Shown: piece by piece, positions 41,775 to 50,340 of the stretch
Layout of the letters: the number at the start of each line of letters is the position of its first letter
Position numbering within the stretch: the stretch's first letter is position 1
Source of the DNA: Thermomonospora echinospora
Lineage (GTDB): Bacteria; Actinomycetota; Actinomycetes; Streptosporangiales; Streptosporangiaceae
Reading direction: 5' to 3'
Assembly (NCBI RefSeq): GCF_900108175.1
Contig: NZ_FNVO01000010.1
Span: 216,259-280,258, forward strand
Length of the DNA: 64,000 bases
Made by a program: the position numbers and the translations under genes
Notes under the pieces: model-generated
The model's input: only the letters and a program-made list of their open reading frames with translations
Database searches by the model: none
What the model was told of the DNA's origin: nothing

Positions 41775-43943
41775 ATGGCGACCTTGCTGTACCGGCTGGG
41801 CCGCGGGTGCTTCACGCGCCGCGGTCTGGTCGTGGCGATCTGGCTGCTGTTGCTGGGGCTGCTGGGCGGGGCGGCCGCCGCGTTCAGCGGCGCGACCAGC
41901 AGCGAGTTCCGCATGCCCGGCACCGAGTCCCAGCAGGCGATGAACGCCCTGCAAAAGCAGTTCCCCCAGGCCACCGGCGCCACTGGCACGATCGTCATCG
42001 CCGCCCCCGAGGGGAAGAAGCTGACCAAGTCCAAGGTCGGCCCCATCGTGCGGCAGGCGGCGGCGATCCCCGGCGTGCTCGCGGCCGTCGACCCGTTCCA
42101 GGCCGGGTCGGTGTCGCCCGACGGCCGGTACGCGCTGGTGCAGGTGCAGTTCGCCGACGAGGTCGCCGACATCACCGACGCCCAGCGCACCGCCTACACC
42201 GACATCGCCCGGGACACCCAGGGGCTGCGGGTGGAGGTCGGTGGCGAGGTCGCCCAGAAGTTCTCCCACGGAGGAGCCACCGAGGCGGTCGGAGTGGCGG
42301 TCGCCGCCGTCGTCCTGCTCGTCACCTTCGGGTCGCTGGTGGCCGCCGGGATGACCCTGCTCAACGCCCTGGTCGGGGTCGGTGTCGGGATGGCCGGGCT
42401 GTACGCGCTGACCGGCGTGGTGGAGCTCAACGACGCCAGCCCGGTGCTGGCGCTGATGCTGGGGCTGGCCGTCGGCATCGACTACTCGCTGTTCATCACC
42501 TCCCGCTACCGCCAGTTCCTCCTGGAGGGGCTGGACGCGCGGGAGGCGGCCGGACGGGCGATCGGCACCGCCGGGTCGGCGGTGGTGTTCGCCGGGGCCA
42601 CCGTGGTCATCGCGCTGGCCGGCCTGTCGGTGGTCGGCATCCCGTTCCTGACCGCCATGGGCCTGGCCGCGGCCGCCACCGTCGCGGTGGCCGTGCTGGT
42701 CGCCCTGACCCTGCTGCCGGCGGTGCTGGCCTTCGCCGGGAACCGGGTCCTGCCCCGTACGCAGCGCAACGGCGTCGCCAAGCACTCGGCGGCCAAGGAA
42801 GTCTTCGGCTACCGGTGGGGCCGCGTCGTCACCCGGCTGCGCCTGCCGATCCTGCTGGCCGGGGTGCTGGCGCTGGGCGCGCTGGCCCTGCCCGTCACCG
42901 ACATGCGCTTGGCCCTGCCCGACGCCGGCACCGCCGCCGAGGACTCGGCCGAACGCCAGGCCTACGACCTGATCAGCGAGGGCTTCGGCCCCGGCTTCAA
43001 CGGACGGCTCATCGCCGTGGTGTCCGGTGACGACGCGCAGGCCACCCAGGCCGCCGCCCAGCAGACCGCCGGGCTGATCCAGGGCGTCGAGGGCGTGCAG
43101 GCCGTCGTGCCCGCGCAGTTCAACCAGTCCGGCACCACCGCCCTGGTGGCCATCATCCCCAAGGCCGGACCCACCGACGCCGCCACCGAGGACGCCGTCC
43201 ACGCCATCCGCGACAAGGTCGCCGACGTCCAGGGCGCCGACGTCGCGCTGACCGGCGTCACCGCGGTCGGCATCGACATCTCCGAGAAGCTCGCCGACGC
43301 CCTGCCGGTCTACCTGCTGCTGGTGGTCGGCCTGTCGATCCTGCTGCTGATGCTGGTCTTCCGTTCGGTGCTCGTCCCGGTCAAGGCCGCGGCCGGGTTC
43401 CTGCTGACCGTCGGCGCCACCTTCGGCATCACCACCGCCGTCTTCCAGCAGGGCCACCTGGCCGACCTGGTCGGCATCGACACCCCCGGCCCGCTGATCA
43501 GCTTCCTGCCGATCATCCTGATCGGGATCCTGTTCGGCCTGGCCATGGACTACGAGGTCTTCCTGGTCTCGCGGATGCGGGAGGACTTCGTGCACGGCGA
43601 CCCGCCCCGCCAGGCCACCGTCAACGGCCTGGGGCACAACGCCCGCGTGGTCACCGCCGCCGCCCTCATCATGATCGCGGTCTTCGCCGGGTTCGTGATC
43701 ACTCCCGATCCGATCATCAAGTCCATCGGGTTCGCCCTGGCCGTCGGGGTGTTCATCGACGCCTTCGTGGTCCGGATGACCCTCGTTCCGGCCGTGATGT
43801 CGCTGCTGGGCCGCGCCGCCTGGTGGCTGCCCCGCCCCCTCGACAAGGCGCTGCCCAACCTCGACATCGAGGGCGAGAAGCTCCGCCGCGACCTGGAGGA
43901 GCCCGAGCCACGGCAGGTCGAGTACGCCGGCGCCGGCCGATAG
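41775..43943 (+). CDS. MMPL/RND-type membrane transporter
   Basis: 722 aa with twelve expected membrane segments in two halves. Each half has the family's signature loop: GLAVGIDYSLFITSRYRQFLLEG and GLAMDYEVFLVSRMREDFVHG. MMPL proteins export lipids or drugs in actinomycetes. A TetR gene stands immediately upstream, which favours an inducible exporter. ATG 41775 is chosen because the protein's positively charged N-terminus begins there. Confidence 0.87.
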   Translation: MATLLYRLGRGCFTRRGLVVAIWLLLLGLLGGAAAAFSGATSSEFRMPGTESQQAMNALQKQFPQATGATGTIVIAAPEGKKLTKSKVGPIVRQAAAIPGVLAAVDPFQAGSVSPDGRYALVQVQFADEVADITDAQRTAYTDIARDTQGLRVEVGGEVAQKFSHGGATEAVGVAVAAVVLLVTFGSLVAAGMTLLNALVGVGVGMAGLYALTGVVELNDASPVLALMLGLAVGIDYSLFITSRYRQFLLEGLDAREAAGRAIGTAGSAVVFAGATVVIALAGLSVVGIPFLTAMGLAAAATVAVAVLVALTLLPAVLAFAGNRVLPRTQRNGVAKHSAAKEVFGYRWGRVVTRLRLPILLAGVLALGALALPVTDMRLALPDAGTAAEDSAERQAYDLISEGFGPGFNGRLIAVVSGDDAQATQAAAQQTAGLIQGVEGVQAVVPAQFNQSGTTALVAIIPKAGPTDAATEDAVHAIRDKVADVQGADVALTGVTAVGIDISEKLADALPVYLLLVVGLSILLLMLVFRSVLVPVKAAAGFLLTVGATFGITTAVFQQGHLADLVGIDTPGPLISFLPIILIGILFGLAMDYEVFLVSRMREDFVHGDPPRQATVNGLGHNARVVTAAALIMIAVFAGFVITPDPIIKSIGFALAVGVFIDAFVVRMTLVPAVMSLLGRAAWWLPRPLDKALPNLDIEGEKLRRDLEEPEPRQVEYAGAGR

Positions 43944-43987
43944 CGCCGCGTCCGGACCAGGCCCGGCCGGGGAGGCCGGATCCGGTC

Positions 43988-44020
43988 GCCGGGGCCGCCG
44001 CGACCAGCGGCGGCCCCGGC
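43988..44020 (+). terminator. Hairpin after the MMPL gene
   Basis: Perfect 14-bp arms GCCGGGGCCGCCGC (43988-44001) and GCGGCGGCCCCGGC (44007-44020) with a 5-nt loop, 45 bp after the MMPL stop. Confidence 0.75.
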
Positions 44021-44169
44021 CCGGCTCACGGCACCCCACGGGCGCCGCCCGCGGTCCCCGTGATCAGGTGCCGTCAGGCTCCGCGCCCGCTCAGGTCCCT
44101 CCCCCCGAGGTCCCACCCCTTGAGTGCCGTCCCGACAGCGGACGGGCAAGTGCCAGAAAGGACCGGGCC

Positions 44170-45009
44170 ATGAATCCGGCATCCTCGTCATCCCGCCCGA
44201 AGGTCATCCCCGAGCTCGTCCTCGTCACCGTCCTGTACGGCCTGTATCGGCTGGGGCGGCTGCTGGCCAACGGCAATCTCGACGAGGCCTTCGACAACGC
44301 CGCCATGGTCTGGGACTGGGAACGCACCGCACGCCTGCCCGACGAGGCCTCCGTCCAGGCGTTGATTCTGCACAGCGAGACCCTGCAGCGGGCCGCCAAC
44401 GTCTTCTACACCAGCGTGCACTTCCCGGCGACGCTCGCGTTCCTGCTGTGGATGTTCTACCGCCACCCCGCCCACTACGTCTGGATGCGGCGCACCCTCA
44501 CCCTGCTCACCGGCGCCGCCCTGATCCTGCACCTGACCTTCCCGCTCGCGCCCCCGCGCATGATCTCGGCCTTCGGCCTCGTGGACACCGGCCGTACGGT
44601 CGGCCCCTCGCCCTACGACGAGATCGACACCGACGGCCTGGCCAACCAGTTCGCCGCCATGCCGTCCCTGCACGTCGGCTGGGCCATGGTCGTCGCGATC
44701 GGCCTCATCACCGTCGCCCGCACCCGATGGCGCTGGCTCTGGCTCGTCCACCCCGCCCTCACCCTGTTCGTCGTGGTATCCACCGCCAACCACTACTGGC
44801 TCGACGCCCTCATCGCCGCCGCCCTGCTGGGCCTCACCCTGCTCCTCATCCGCCCCCCGGCCAGGACCGCATCACCCTCACCCGCGCAGCCCTCGGCGGC
44901 GGGCCACCCCGACGACGCCTCCGAACACTCGCCCACCCCGAACGAGAAGGCGCCCGAGGACCTGCTGCTGCCCACGCTCCGACCCAAGGACCCGGCCGAA
45001 CCGGCGTAA
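44170..45009 (+). CDS. PAP2-superfamily membrane phosphatase/transferase
   Basis: 279 aa with about six membrane segments. The PAP2 motifs are visible as PLAPPRMI, MPSLHVGWA and ANHYWLDALIAA, in the form found in inositol-phosphoceramide-synthase-like bacterial proteins (short third motif with H-x3-D). The soluble C-terminal tail is Pro/Asp/Glu-rich. It probably acts on a lipid phosphate. ATG 44170 is preferred to an unmarked upstream start. Confidence 0.8.
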   Translation: MNPASSSSRPKVIPELVLVTVLYGLYRLGRLLANGNLDEAFDNAAMVWDWERTARLPDEASVQALILHSETLQRAANVFYTSVHFPATLAFLLWMFYRHPAHYVWMRRTLTLLTGAALILHLTFPLAPPRMISAFGLVDTGRTVGPSPYDEIDTDGLANQFAAMPSLHVGWAMVVAIGLITVARTRWRWLWLVHPALTLFVVVSTANHYWLDALIAAALLGLTLLLIRPPARTASPSPAQPSAAGHPDDASEHSPTPNEKAPEDLLLPTLRPKDPAEPA

Positions 45010-45139
45010 CCACCCAGCCGCCCCGGCCCTGGCGGTGCGCTGCACGGCCTGCCGGCGAGTGGCCGTCGGGGACGCCTCGCCCGCCGGTTGGCCTGCTCCC
45101 CTTACGGGTAGTGGGTGATCCGGTGCGGAGGGTGGACGC

Positions 45140-45517
45140 GTGGAGTTCGAGAGCGTGGTCGAGACCGCCGGCAAGGCGGTCGATCTCGTCGGGGTGGCCG
45201 TCATCGTCTTCGGCGCGTTGATCGCCTCCGGTGTCTTCGCGCACCGGGTGCTGCGCCGGCACGACGACTTCCCGGACGTCTACCGCCGCTACCGGCAGAG
45301 CCTGGGCCGGGCCATCCTGCTCGGGCTGGAGTTCCTGGTCGCCGGCGACATCATCCGCACCGTCGCCGTCTCCCCGACCTTCGCCAGCGTCGGAGTCCTG
45401 GCCGCGATCGTCGTGGTGCGGACCTTCCTCAGCTTCTCCCTGGAGGTCGAACTGGAGAACCGGTGGCCGTGGCAGCGGCGCGAGCCCGCTGAACGGCGGC
45501 AGGCGACGGACCGGTGA
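45140..45517 (+). CDS. DUF1622 membrane protein
   Basis: 125 aa with about three membrane segments; YRRYRQSLGRAILLGLEFLVAGDIIRTVAVSPT is the DUF1622 hallmark. The function of the family is unknown. GTG 45140 follows GGAGGG. It stands between the PAP2 gene and the repeats of the graspetide locus. Confidence 0.85.
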   Translation: MEFESVVETAGKAVDLVGVAVIVFGALIASGVFAHRVLRRHDDFPDVYRRYRQSLGRAILLGLEFLVAGDIIRTVAVSPTFASVGVLAAIVVVRTFLSFSLEVELENRWPWQRREPAERRQATDR

Positions 45518-45550
45518 TCGCCCTTCCGGGTACGGGACGGCGGTGAGAAC

Positions 45551-45915
45551 GCGACCCGGAATTCGCGCGTCGAGCGGTTTCCACGCCCCGTGCGGCGGGA
45601 CGGGCATTAGACGCGAACGACAGGAAATGGGTTCGGCCGGAAGGGTACGTGGCCCGGTCCGACCATAGCCGTCCCATGAGCCGGTCCCGTCCCGGACCGG
45701 GACACAGTCCCTGACCGGGAGGGGACAAAGGCCAGAGCCCGGCGAGAATTCCGCACGTCAGGCGGCTTTTCCGCGCCGTGCGGCGGGATGGGCATTAGAC
45801 GCGGACGACGGGAAATCGGTTCGGCCGGCAGGGGCACATGGCCTGATCCGGTCGGCGCCGGATCGCGAGCCGTTCCCGTTCCGGGCCGGGACTGGTGTCC
45901 CTTCCACGCCGGTCG
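45551..45915. repeat. Two tandem imperfect copies of a unit of about 180 bp
   Basis: Copy A (about 45551-45725) and copy B (about 45735-45915) share blocks such as GTGCGGCGGGAYGGGCATTA (Y = C or T), GACGCGRACGACRGGAAAT and GGTTCGGCCGG. Spacing is conserved and substitutions are scattered. No frame is conserved with coding-like changes. It fills the noncoding stretch 45518-45979 upstream of the graspetide precursor, so it may contain duplicated promoter or regulator-binding sites. Confidence 0.7.
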
Positions 45916-45979
45916 GGGCGCAGCGCAAGCTTCAGATCGGCGGACGAACCCACGTCCCGCCCAGTCGAAGGGAGACACC

Positions 45980-46189
45980 ATGACGGTGGACACGCAGGTC
46001 CGACCCGCGATTTACGTGGGCCAGGAGCGAATGGCGATCGCGCCGGCCCCCAAGCTGGCCCAGTGGGAGCGCGACCTGATCGAGCGGCTCGAGCTGGAGT
46101 GGGACCTGCACAAGATCGAGTCGATGCACCCGGACGAGACCATCAGCGGTTCCGGTGACGGCTGGGACGACTGCGACTACATGCCGTAA
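45980..46189 (+). CDS. Graspetide (omega-ester RiPP) precursor peptide
   Basis: 69 aa. The leader has a helical segment LAQWERDLIERLELEWDLHKIE (residues 27-47, written with its charged pattern) suited to recognition by an ATP-grasp enzyme. The C-terminal core is TISGSGDGWDDCDYMP: hydroxyl residues T54, S56, S58 face carboxylates D60, D63, D64, D66, with Cys65 as an extra feature. This acceptor-then-acid layout fits ester-crosslinked graspetides, but the motif matches none of the consensus cores I know. GGGAG precedes ATG 45980. It lies 45 bp before the ligase gene. The identity as precursor rests on size, core and neighbours. Confidence 0.75.
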   Translation: MTVDTQVRPAIYVGQERMAIAPAPKLAQWERDLIERLELEWDLHKIESMHPDETISGSGDGWDDCDYMP

Positions 46190-46234
46190 CAGGCGTCGCA
46201 CCACACCAATCACCGAGTAGAAAGGGTCGCGCTC

Positions 46235-47197
46235 ATGCGTAGCCACGAAAAGCCCGCGCGGATCGCCGTCGTCACGCATGAGCGCGACCTGCACGCCCAC
46301 GCCGTGAAGGCGGACATGGAACGGCGCCACCCGGCGACCGTGCACATCCTGGAAAGCGACCATTTCAGCCGGGCGCCCGGCCTCAGCTGGTCCCCGCAGG
46401 GATTCACCGAGCCGGTGTTCCCGGCCGGCGACGGGACGGCAGTGGATCTGCGGGAGATCGACGCGATCTGGTTCCGGCGGCTGGGCAACGCCCGTACGTC
46501 GGCCAATCCCGAGGTGACCGATCCCGTCGACCGCGAGCTGATCGACGCCGACACCCGCGCCGCCGCGCTCGGCATGCTGACGACCGAGTTCCACGGCCGG
46601 TGGATCGACCACCCGACGGCGTTCTGGGCGGCGCAGAACAAGGTCGTCCAGCTGCGGGCGGCCCATGAGGTCGGCCTGCGGATCCCGGAGACGCTGATCA
46701 GCCAGTCGCCCGAGCAGATCCGCAAGTTCTGCGGCGTCCACCCGAAGGCGATCGTCAAGGCCGTGCGCGGGGTGATGCAGGCCCCGGCCGCCACCACGAC
46801 GGTCAGCGAGGAACTGCTGGCCAGCGAGTCGTCGCTGCGCGTGTGCCCGGCCATCTACCAGGAGATGGTCCCGGGACGGCGACATGTGCGCGTGCAGGTC
46901 TTCGGGGAGCGGGTGCTGGCCGCCCTGCTGGAGTCCGACGACCTGGACTGGCGGCCCAACCTCGACATCCCCGCAGCCGAGCACCGGCTGCCCGCGGACC
47001 TGGAGGACGCCCTGCGCGCCGTGCTGCGGCGCCTGGACCTGACCATGGGCATCTTCGACCTCAAGCTCACCGACGACGACGAGTACGTCTGGCTGGAGGT
47101 CAACCCGCAGGGCCAGTGGCTGTTCGTGGAGGGCATGACCGGGCTGCCGCTGATCAGGACGTTCACCGACTTCCTGTACGAGCGGGCCACCCGGTGA
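46235..47197 (+). CDS. MvdC/MvdD-like ATP-grasp peptide ligase (graspetide synthetase)
   Basis: 320 aa. RIAVVTHERDLHAHAVKADMERRHPATVHILESDHF matches the N-terminal domain of microviridin-type ligases (MvdC/D), and IWFRRLG is typical of that family. The ATP-grasp half has KAVRG, IYQEMVPGRRHVRVQVFG and the metal site WLEVNPQGQW (about residues 288-297). It should activate Asp or Glu side chains with ATP and join them to Thr/Ser (or Lys) in the precursor. It overlaps the transporter gene by 4 bp (GTGA). Confidence 0.85.
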   Translation: MRSHEKPARIAVVTHERDLHAHAVKADMERRHPATVHILESDHFSRAPGLSWSPQGFTEPVFPAGDGTAVDLREIDAIWFRRLGNARTSANPEVTDPVDRELIDADTRAAALGMLTTEFHGRWIDHPTAFWAAQNKVVQLRAAHEVGLRIPETLISQSPEQIRKFCGVHPKAIVKAVRGVMQAPAATTTVSEELLASESSLRVCPAIYQEMVPGRRHVRVQVFGERVLAALLESDDLDWRPNLDIPAAEHRLPADLEDALRAVLRRLDLTMGIFDLKLTDDDEYVWLEVNPQGQWLFVEGMTGLPLIRTFTDFLYERATR

Positions 47198-48939
47198 ACC
47201 GGCGGGTGCTGTCGCTGTTCCGGCCGTACCGGCGACAGATCCTCCTGATCACCCTTGTGATCCTGGTCTCGGCCGGGCTCGGCGCGGTGCTGCCGTTCCT
47301 GACCAGGGAGTTGGTCGACGAGGGCCTGTTCGCGCCCGGCGGGCCGCGGATCGGCCTGCTGTGCGGCCTGCTGGCGGTGATGGTCGCGCTCACCGCGCTG
47401 GCCGGCGGGCTCGGCGTGCTGCAGTCCTATTGGGCCGGCCGGATGGGCCAGGACGTGATGGAGGGGCTGCGCGGCGGCTTGTACGCGCACCTGCAGCGGC
47501 TGCCGCTGACCTTCTTCACCCGCACCCGGACCGGGGAGATCCAGTCCCGGGTGATCGGTGACGTGGCCGAGGTCCAGACCACGGTCAGCACGACCGTACC
47601 CACGATGCTGGCCAACGTGCTGACCTGCGCGGCCACCTTGACGGCCATGGTCGCCCTGTCGTGGCGGCTCACGCTGGTCACGGTCGCCCTGCTGCCGATC
47701 GCCGCCTGGCTCACCGCGAAGGTGGCCGTGCACCAGCGCCGCGTCATCGCCGCCGTACAGCGGTCGCGGGCCGAGATGAACGTCATCGCCGAGGAGACGC
47801 TGTCGGTCTCCGGCATCCTGCTCGCCCGGGTCTTCGGCCGTACCGACCACGGCGTGCAGCGGTTCCAGCACGAGAGCCGCCGCCTGTCCCGGCTGCAACT
47901 GCGGGCGGCGGTGTCGGCACAGGCGCTGAACGCGGCGCTGCAGGCGCTCTTTCTGATCATGCCCGCCGTGGTCTACGTCGCCGCCGGGTTCGCCGGGACG
48001 ACCACGCCGGGGACCCTGCTGGCCTTCACCTCGCTGCAGGCCCGGCTCTTCCTGCCCGCGGGCCAGCTCATGCAGGTCACCGTCCAGTTCCGCGCCGCCA
48101 CCGCGGTGTTCGAGCGCATCTTCGAGTACTTCGACCTGCCGGCGGGCGTCGTGGACGGGCCGGGCGCGCGCGCCGTTCGCCGGGAGGAGACCCGCGGCGA
48201 GATCCGGCTGGACCGGGTGACCTTCCGGCACGACGGGCAGGCCGCCCTTCAGGACGTGACGCTGACCATCCGGCCCGGCCAGTTCGCCGCGGTCGTCGGC
48301 GCGAGCGGGTCGGGCAAGACCACCCTGACGCACCTGGTCATGCGGCTGCACGACCCGGACCACGGCCGGATCACCCTCGACGGCACCGACCTGCGCCACC
48401 TGACGCGCGACTCGCTGGCCGCGCTGTTCGGCGTGGTGACCCAGGAACCGGTGCTGCTGCACGCGACCATCGCCGACAACCTCCGCTACGCCAAGCCGTC
48501 CGCCACGCCGGCCGAACTGGAGGCCGCCTGCCGGGCCGCGCGCATCCACGACCGCATCATGCGGCTGCCGGACGGCTACGACTCGGTGGTGGGCGAGCGC
48601 GGCTCCCGGCTGTCGGGCGGCGAGAAACAGCGGCTGGCCATCGCCCGCGCGATTCTGAACGACCCGCGCGTCCTCATCCTGGACGAGGCGACCTCCGCCC
48701 TGGACGCCGAGAGCGAGCGGCAGGTTCAGCAGGCGCTGCTCCCGCTGCTGGCCGGCCGTACGACGATCGCCGTCACCCACCGGCTCGACATGATCCGCGC
48801 GGCGGACGTCATCTTCGTCCTGCACGAGGGACGCCTGGTCGAGCAGGGCAGCCACGACGAGCTGATCCATTCGGCCGGACGCTACGCGGAGCTCCACCAC
48901 CTCTGGTCCACGGGGACGCTCTCCTCTCCAACGCCATAG
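47194..48939 (+). CDS. Peptide-export ABC transporter (fused membrane domain and ATPase)
   Basis: 581 aa half-transporter: six membrane segments (residues 1-310), then the ATPase with GASGSGKTT (Walker A), LSGGEKQRLAIARAIL and VLILDEATSALD. There is no N-terminal C39 peptidase domain, so leader removal needs another protease. GTG 47194 overlaps the ligase stop, making a tight three-gene unit. It most likely exports the modified peptide, perhaps also giving self-protection. Confidence 0.85.
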   Translation: MNRRVLSLFRPYRRQILLITLVILVSAGLGAVLPFLTRELVDEGLFAPGGPRIGLLCGLLAVMVALTALAGGLGVLQSYWAGRMGQDVMEGLRGGLYAHLQRLPLTFFTRTRTGEIQSRVIGDVAEVQTTVSTTVPTMLANVLTCAATLTAMVALSWRLTLVTVALLPIAAWLTAKVAVHQRRVIAAVQRSRAEMNVIAEETLSVSGILLARVFGRTDHGVQRFQHESRRLSRLQLRAAVSAQALNAALQALFLIMPAVVYVAAGFAGTTTPGTLLAFTSLQARLFLPAGQLMQVTVQFRAATAVFERIFEYFDLPAGVVDGPGARAVRREETRGEIRLDRVTFRHDGQAALQDVTLTIRPGQFAAVVGASGSGKTTLTHLVMRLHDPDHGRITLDGTDLRHLTRDSLAALFGVVTQEPVLLHATIADNLRYAKPSATPAELEAACRAARIHDRIMRLPDGYDSVVGERGSRLSGGEKQRLAIARAILNDPRVLILDEATSALDAESERQVQQALLPLLAGRTTIAVTHRLDMIRAADVIFVLHEGRLVEQGSHDELIHSAGRYAELHHLWSTGTLSSPTP

Positions 48940-49492
48940 TGGATGGCCGTAATGTGCCCCAAGGATCAGCTGCTGTTCGGAGGTCGGTGGGCGGTCACCG
49001 CCGGACTTCCCCGGAATGTGGATCGTTCGAAGAACCGTGATTCTTCTCGGACGGGCTGATCGGCTCTGTTCCCCGCCCCTGGCCGCCGCTGTGGTCGGCA
49101 TGGTCGCCGATGGTGGCGTGCACGGGGATGGACCTGACAGGGCGGTTCCCGGCCGATGACATCTCCGGTGAGGATCTGGCCCCGAAGTGGCGCGAACCTC
49201 CTGGCTCTACCGATTCGCTGTTATCCGGCCGGGTCATGGCCTATGTCGGCCATGGGGGCACCGGTCGTTGTGCGACGAGAAACAGAGGTGTCACGGTAGA
49301 GGTCCCGTTGATCTTCTAAGGGGGTGCTGCCGACCCGACGGGCAGCGGATTTCGATGTTCGACGGGATGAGCGGGGCGGCGCGTGAGAGGCAGAGCGGCA
49401 AGACCGGTGCGACATCGGGGCCGGTGCGGGCGGAGTGCCCGCCGGGCCGGCTCGGTGGATACCGCGGAGATGCGGCAGGGAGGTGATGGCCG
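48940..49492. other. Noncoding or decayed stretch after the graspetide operon
   Basis: 553 bp with no convincing gene. A plus-strand frame at 49110-49319 encodes 69 residues without recognisable similarity. The last part, from about 49410, looks like a decayed copy of the 3' end of the lipoprotein gene that follows: a 30-bp perfect direct repeat starts at 49469. No strong hairpin is seen right after the transporter. Confidence 0.4.
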
Positions 49493-49993
49493 GTGGCGCG
49501 TGACCTCTCTTCGCCTGAACGCCCGCTCCTGCTCGCAGGGGTGATGATTGCGGCCCTTTCGGTTCTGGTCGGTTGCGGTGACGGTGAAACCGTCGTCACC
49601 GCCACGCGGACACCGACCCCCACACCGGTGTCCCAGGAAGAGGCCGTGAAGCACGCCTATGCGGCGGCCCTGGAGAACGGCAAGCGGGCACTTTTGGGCC
49701 CGGCCGACCAGGTACGCGTCGTTCTCCGGGAGTCCCATACCGGCGAGGAGCTGGACCAGTTGGTCCGGGACGTCATCAAGACCCAGGAAGAGCACCGCGC
49801 GCCGACCGGAAGGCTCGTTCCCCATGTCGGAAAGGTGGAGCTGCGCGGTACGGAGGCGATCGTCTATGACTGCCTGGACCTCGGCTCCTACGGATTCAAG
49901 GACACCCGTACAGGTGAGCAACTGCCCAGAAGGGGGCCGGTCCGTGCCGGATACAAGGTGTGGATGCGGCAGGGAGGTGATGGCCGGTGGCGT
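49469..49993. repeat. 30-bp perfect direct repeat around a lipoprotein gene (fossil paralogue)
   Basis: The same 30 bases occur at 49469-49498 and 49964-49993. The second copy is inside the lipoprotein gene and encodes MRQGGDGRWRI. The first, in its own frame, reads MRQGGDGRWRVTSLRLNARSCSQG and stops at 49542-49544; the real gene ends RISRLRGHEESCS. Similarity extends past the identical bases at protein level, so the first copy appears to be the tail of a lost tandem paralogue, overlapping the surviving gene's start. Confidence 0.65.
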
Positions 49994-50032
49994 ATCAGCA
50001 GGCTTCGCGGCCATGAAGAGTCCTGTTCATGA
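49493..50032 (+). CDS. Small lipoprotein of unknown function
   Basis: 179 aa with lipobox LVGC (Cys28) and a Thr/Pro tether (TRTPTPTPV). The rest (residues about 46-179) is a compact domain with no family I recognise; it may be an NTF2-like or Imm-type fold judging by size, but I cannot show that. GTG 49493 follows GGGAGG. It lies between the graspetide operon and the LeuRS gene, with a fossil paralogue end in front. Confidence 0.6.
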   Translation: MARDLSSPERPLLLAGVMIAALSVLVGCGDGETVVTATRTPTPTPVSQEEAVKHAYAAALENGKRALLGPADQVRVVLRESHTGEELDQLVRDVIKTQEEHRAPTGRLVPHVGKVELRGTEAIVYDCLDLGSYGFKDTRTGEQLPRRGPVRAGYKVWMRQGGDGRWRISRLRGHEESCS

Positions 50033-50340
50033 TGTGCGTCCTCGTCGTGGCCTCACTGGTGACCGTTCCGGAGGCGGCCGGTAAAGCGCCGTGCGCTTAG
50101 TACGCCCCGTCACCGGTCACTCGGCTTGAACCGGTGGTGACCGGGGGCTGGTCATGGTGGTTCCAGGGCGAGCCCGGTGGCCATTCGGGATCGTGGACCG
50201 TGCCGGTCCGAACCGGGCTTGTAGGGAAGCGCGGTTGGACTACACTGCCGGGGATCGGCGCGGGTGTACGCCGGTCAGCGGAACGGGCCGATCAGAGCTG
50301 CCACCATGGCCGGTTCTGCCACCGGATCAGGAGAGCTTTC
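50033..50340. promoter_or_regulatory. Leader region of the leucyl-tRNA synthetase gene
   Basis: 308 bp. A candidate promoter TTGTAG (50219-50224), 16-bp spacer, TACACT (50241-50246) lies 95 bp before the start. I looked for a T-box core (AGGGTGGNACCGCG) and did not find it. ATCAGGAGAGC precedes the ATG. Some GC hairpins are possible, with no clear attenuator. Confidence 0.4.

Noticed and set aside
41421..44039. Very long minus-strand open frame opposite the MMPL gene
   Set aside because: Its composition (Gly, Asp, Gln, His repeats) follows from the antisense of a conserved transporter; no domain is visible.
45429..45993. Small frames in the duplicated block, considered as decayed precursor genes
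   Set aside because: The two copies do not share coding-like conservation in any frame, and no leader-like helix is present.
49110..49319. 69-aa plus-strand frame after the graspetide exporter, considered as a second precursor
   Set aside because: It shares no leader or Ser/Thr-Asp core with the precursor at 45980, lacks a ribosome site and shows only moderate codon bias.
50100..50340. T-box leader before leuS
   Set aside because: The conserved T-box sequence and an adjacent terminator/antiterminator pair were not found.
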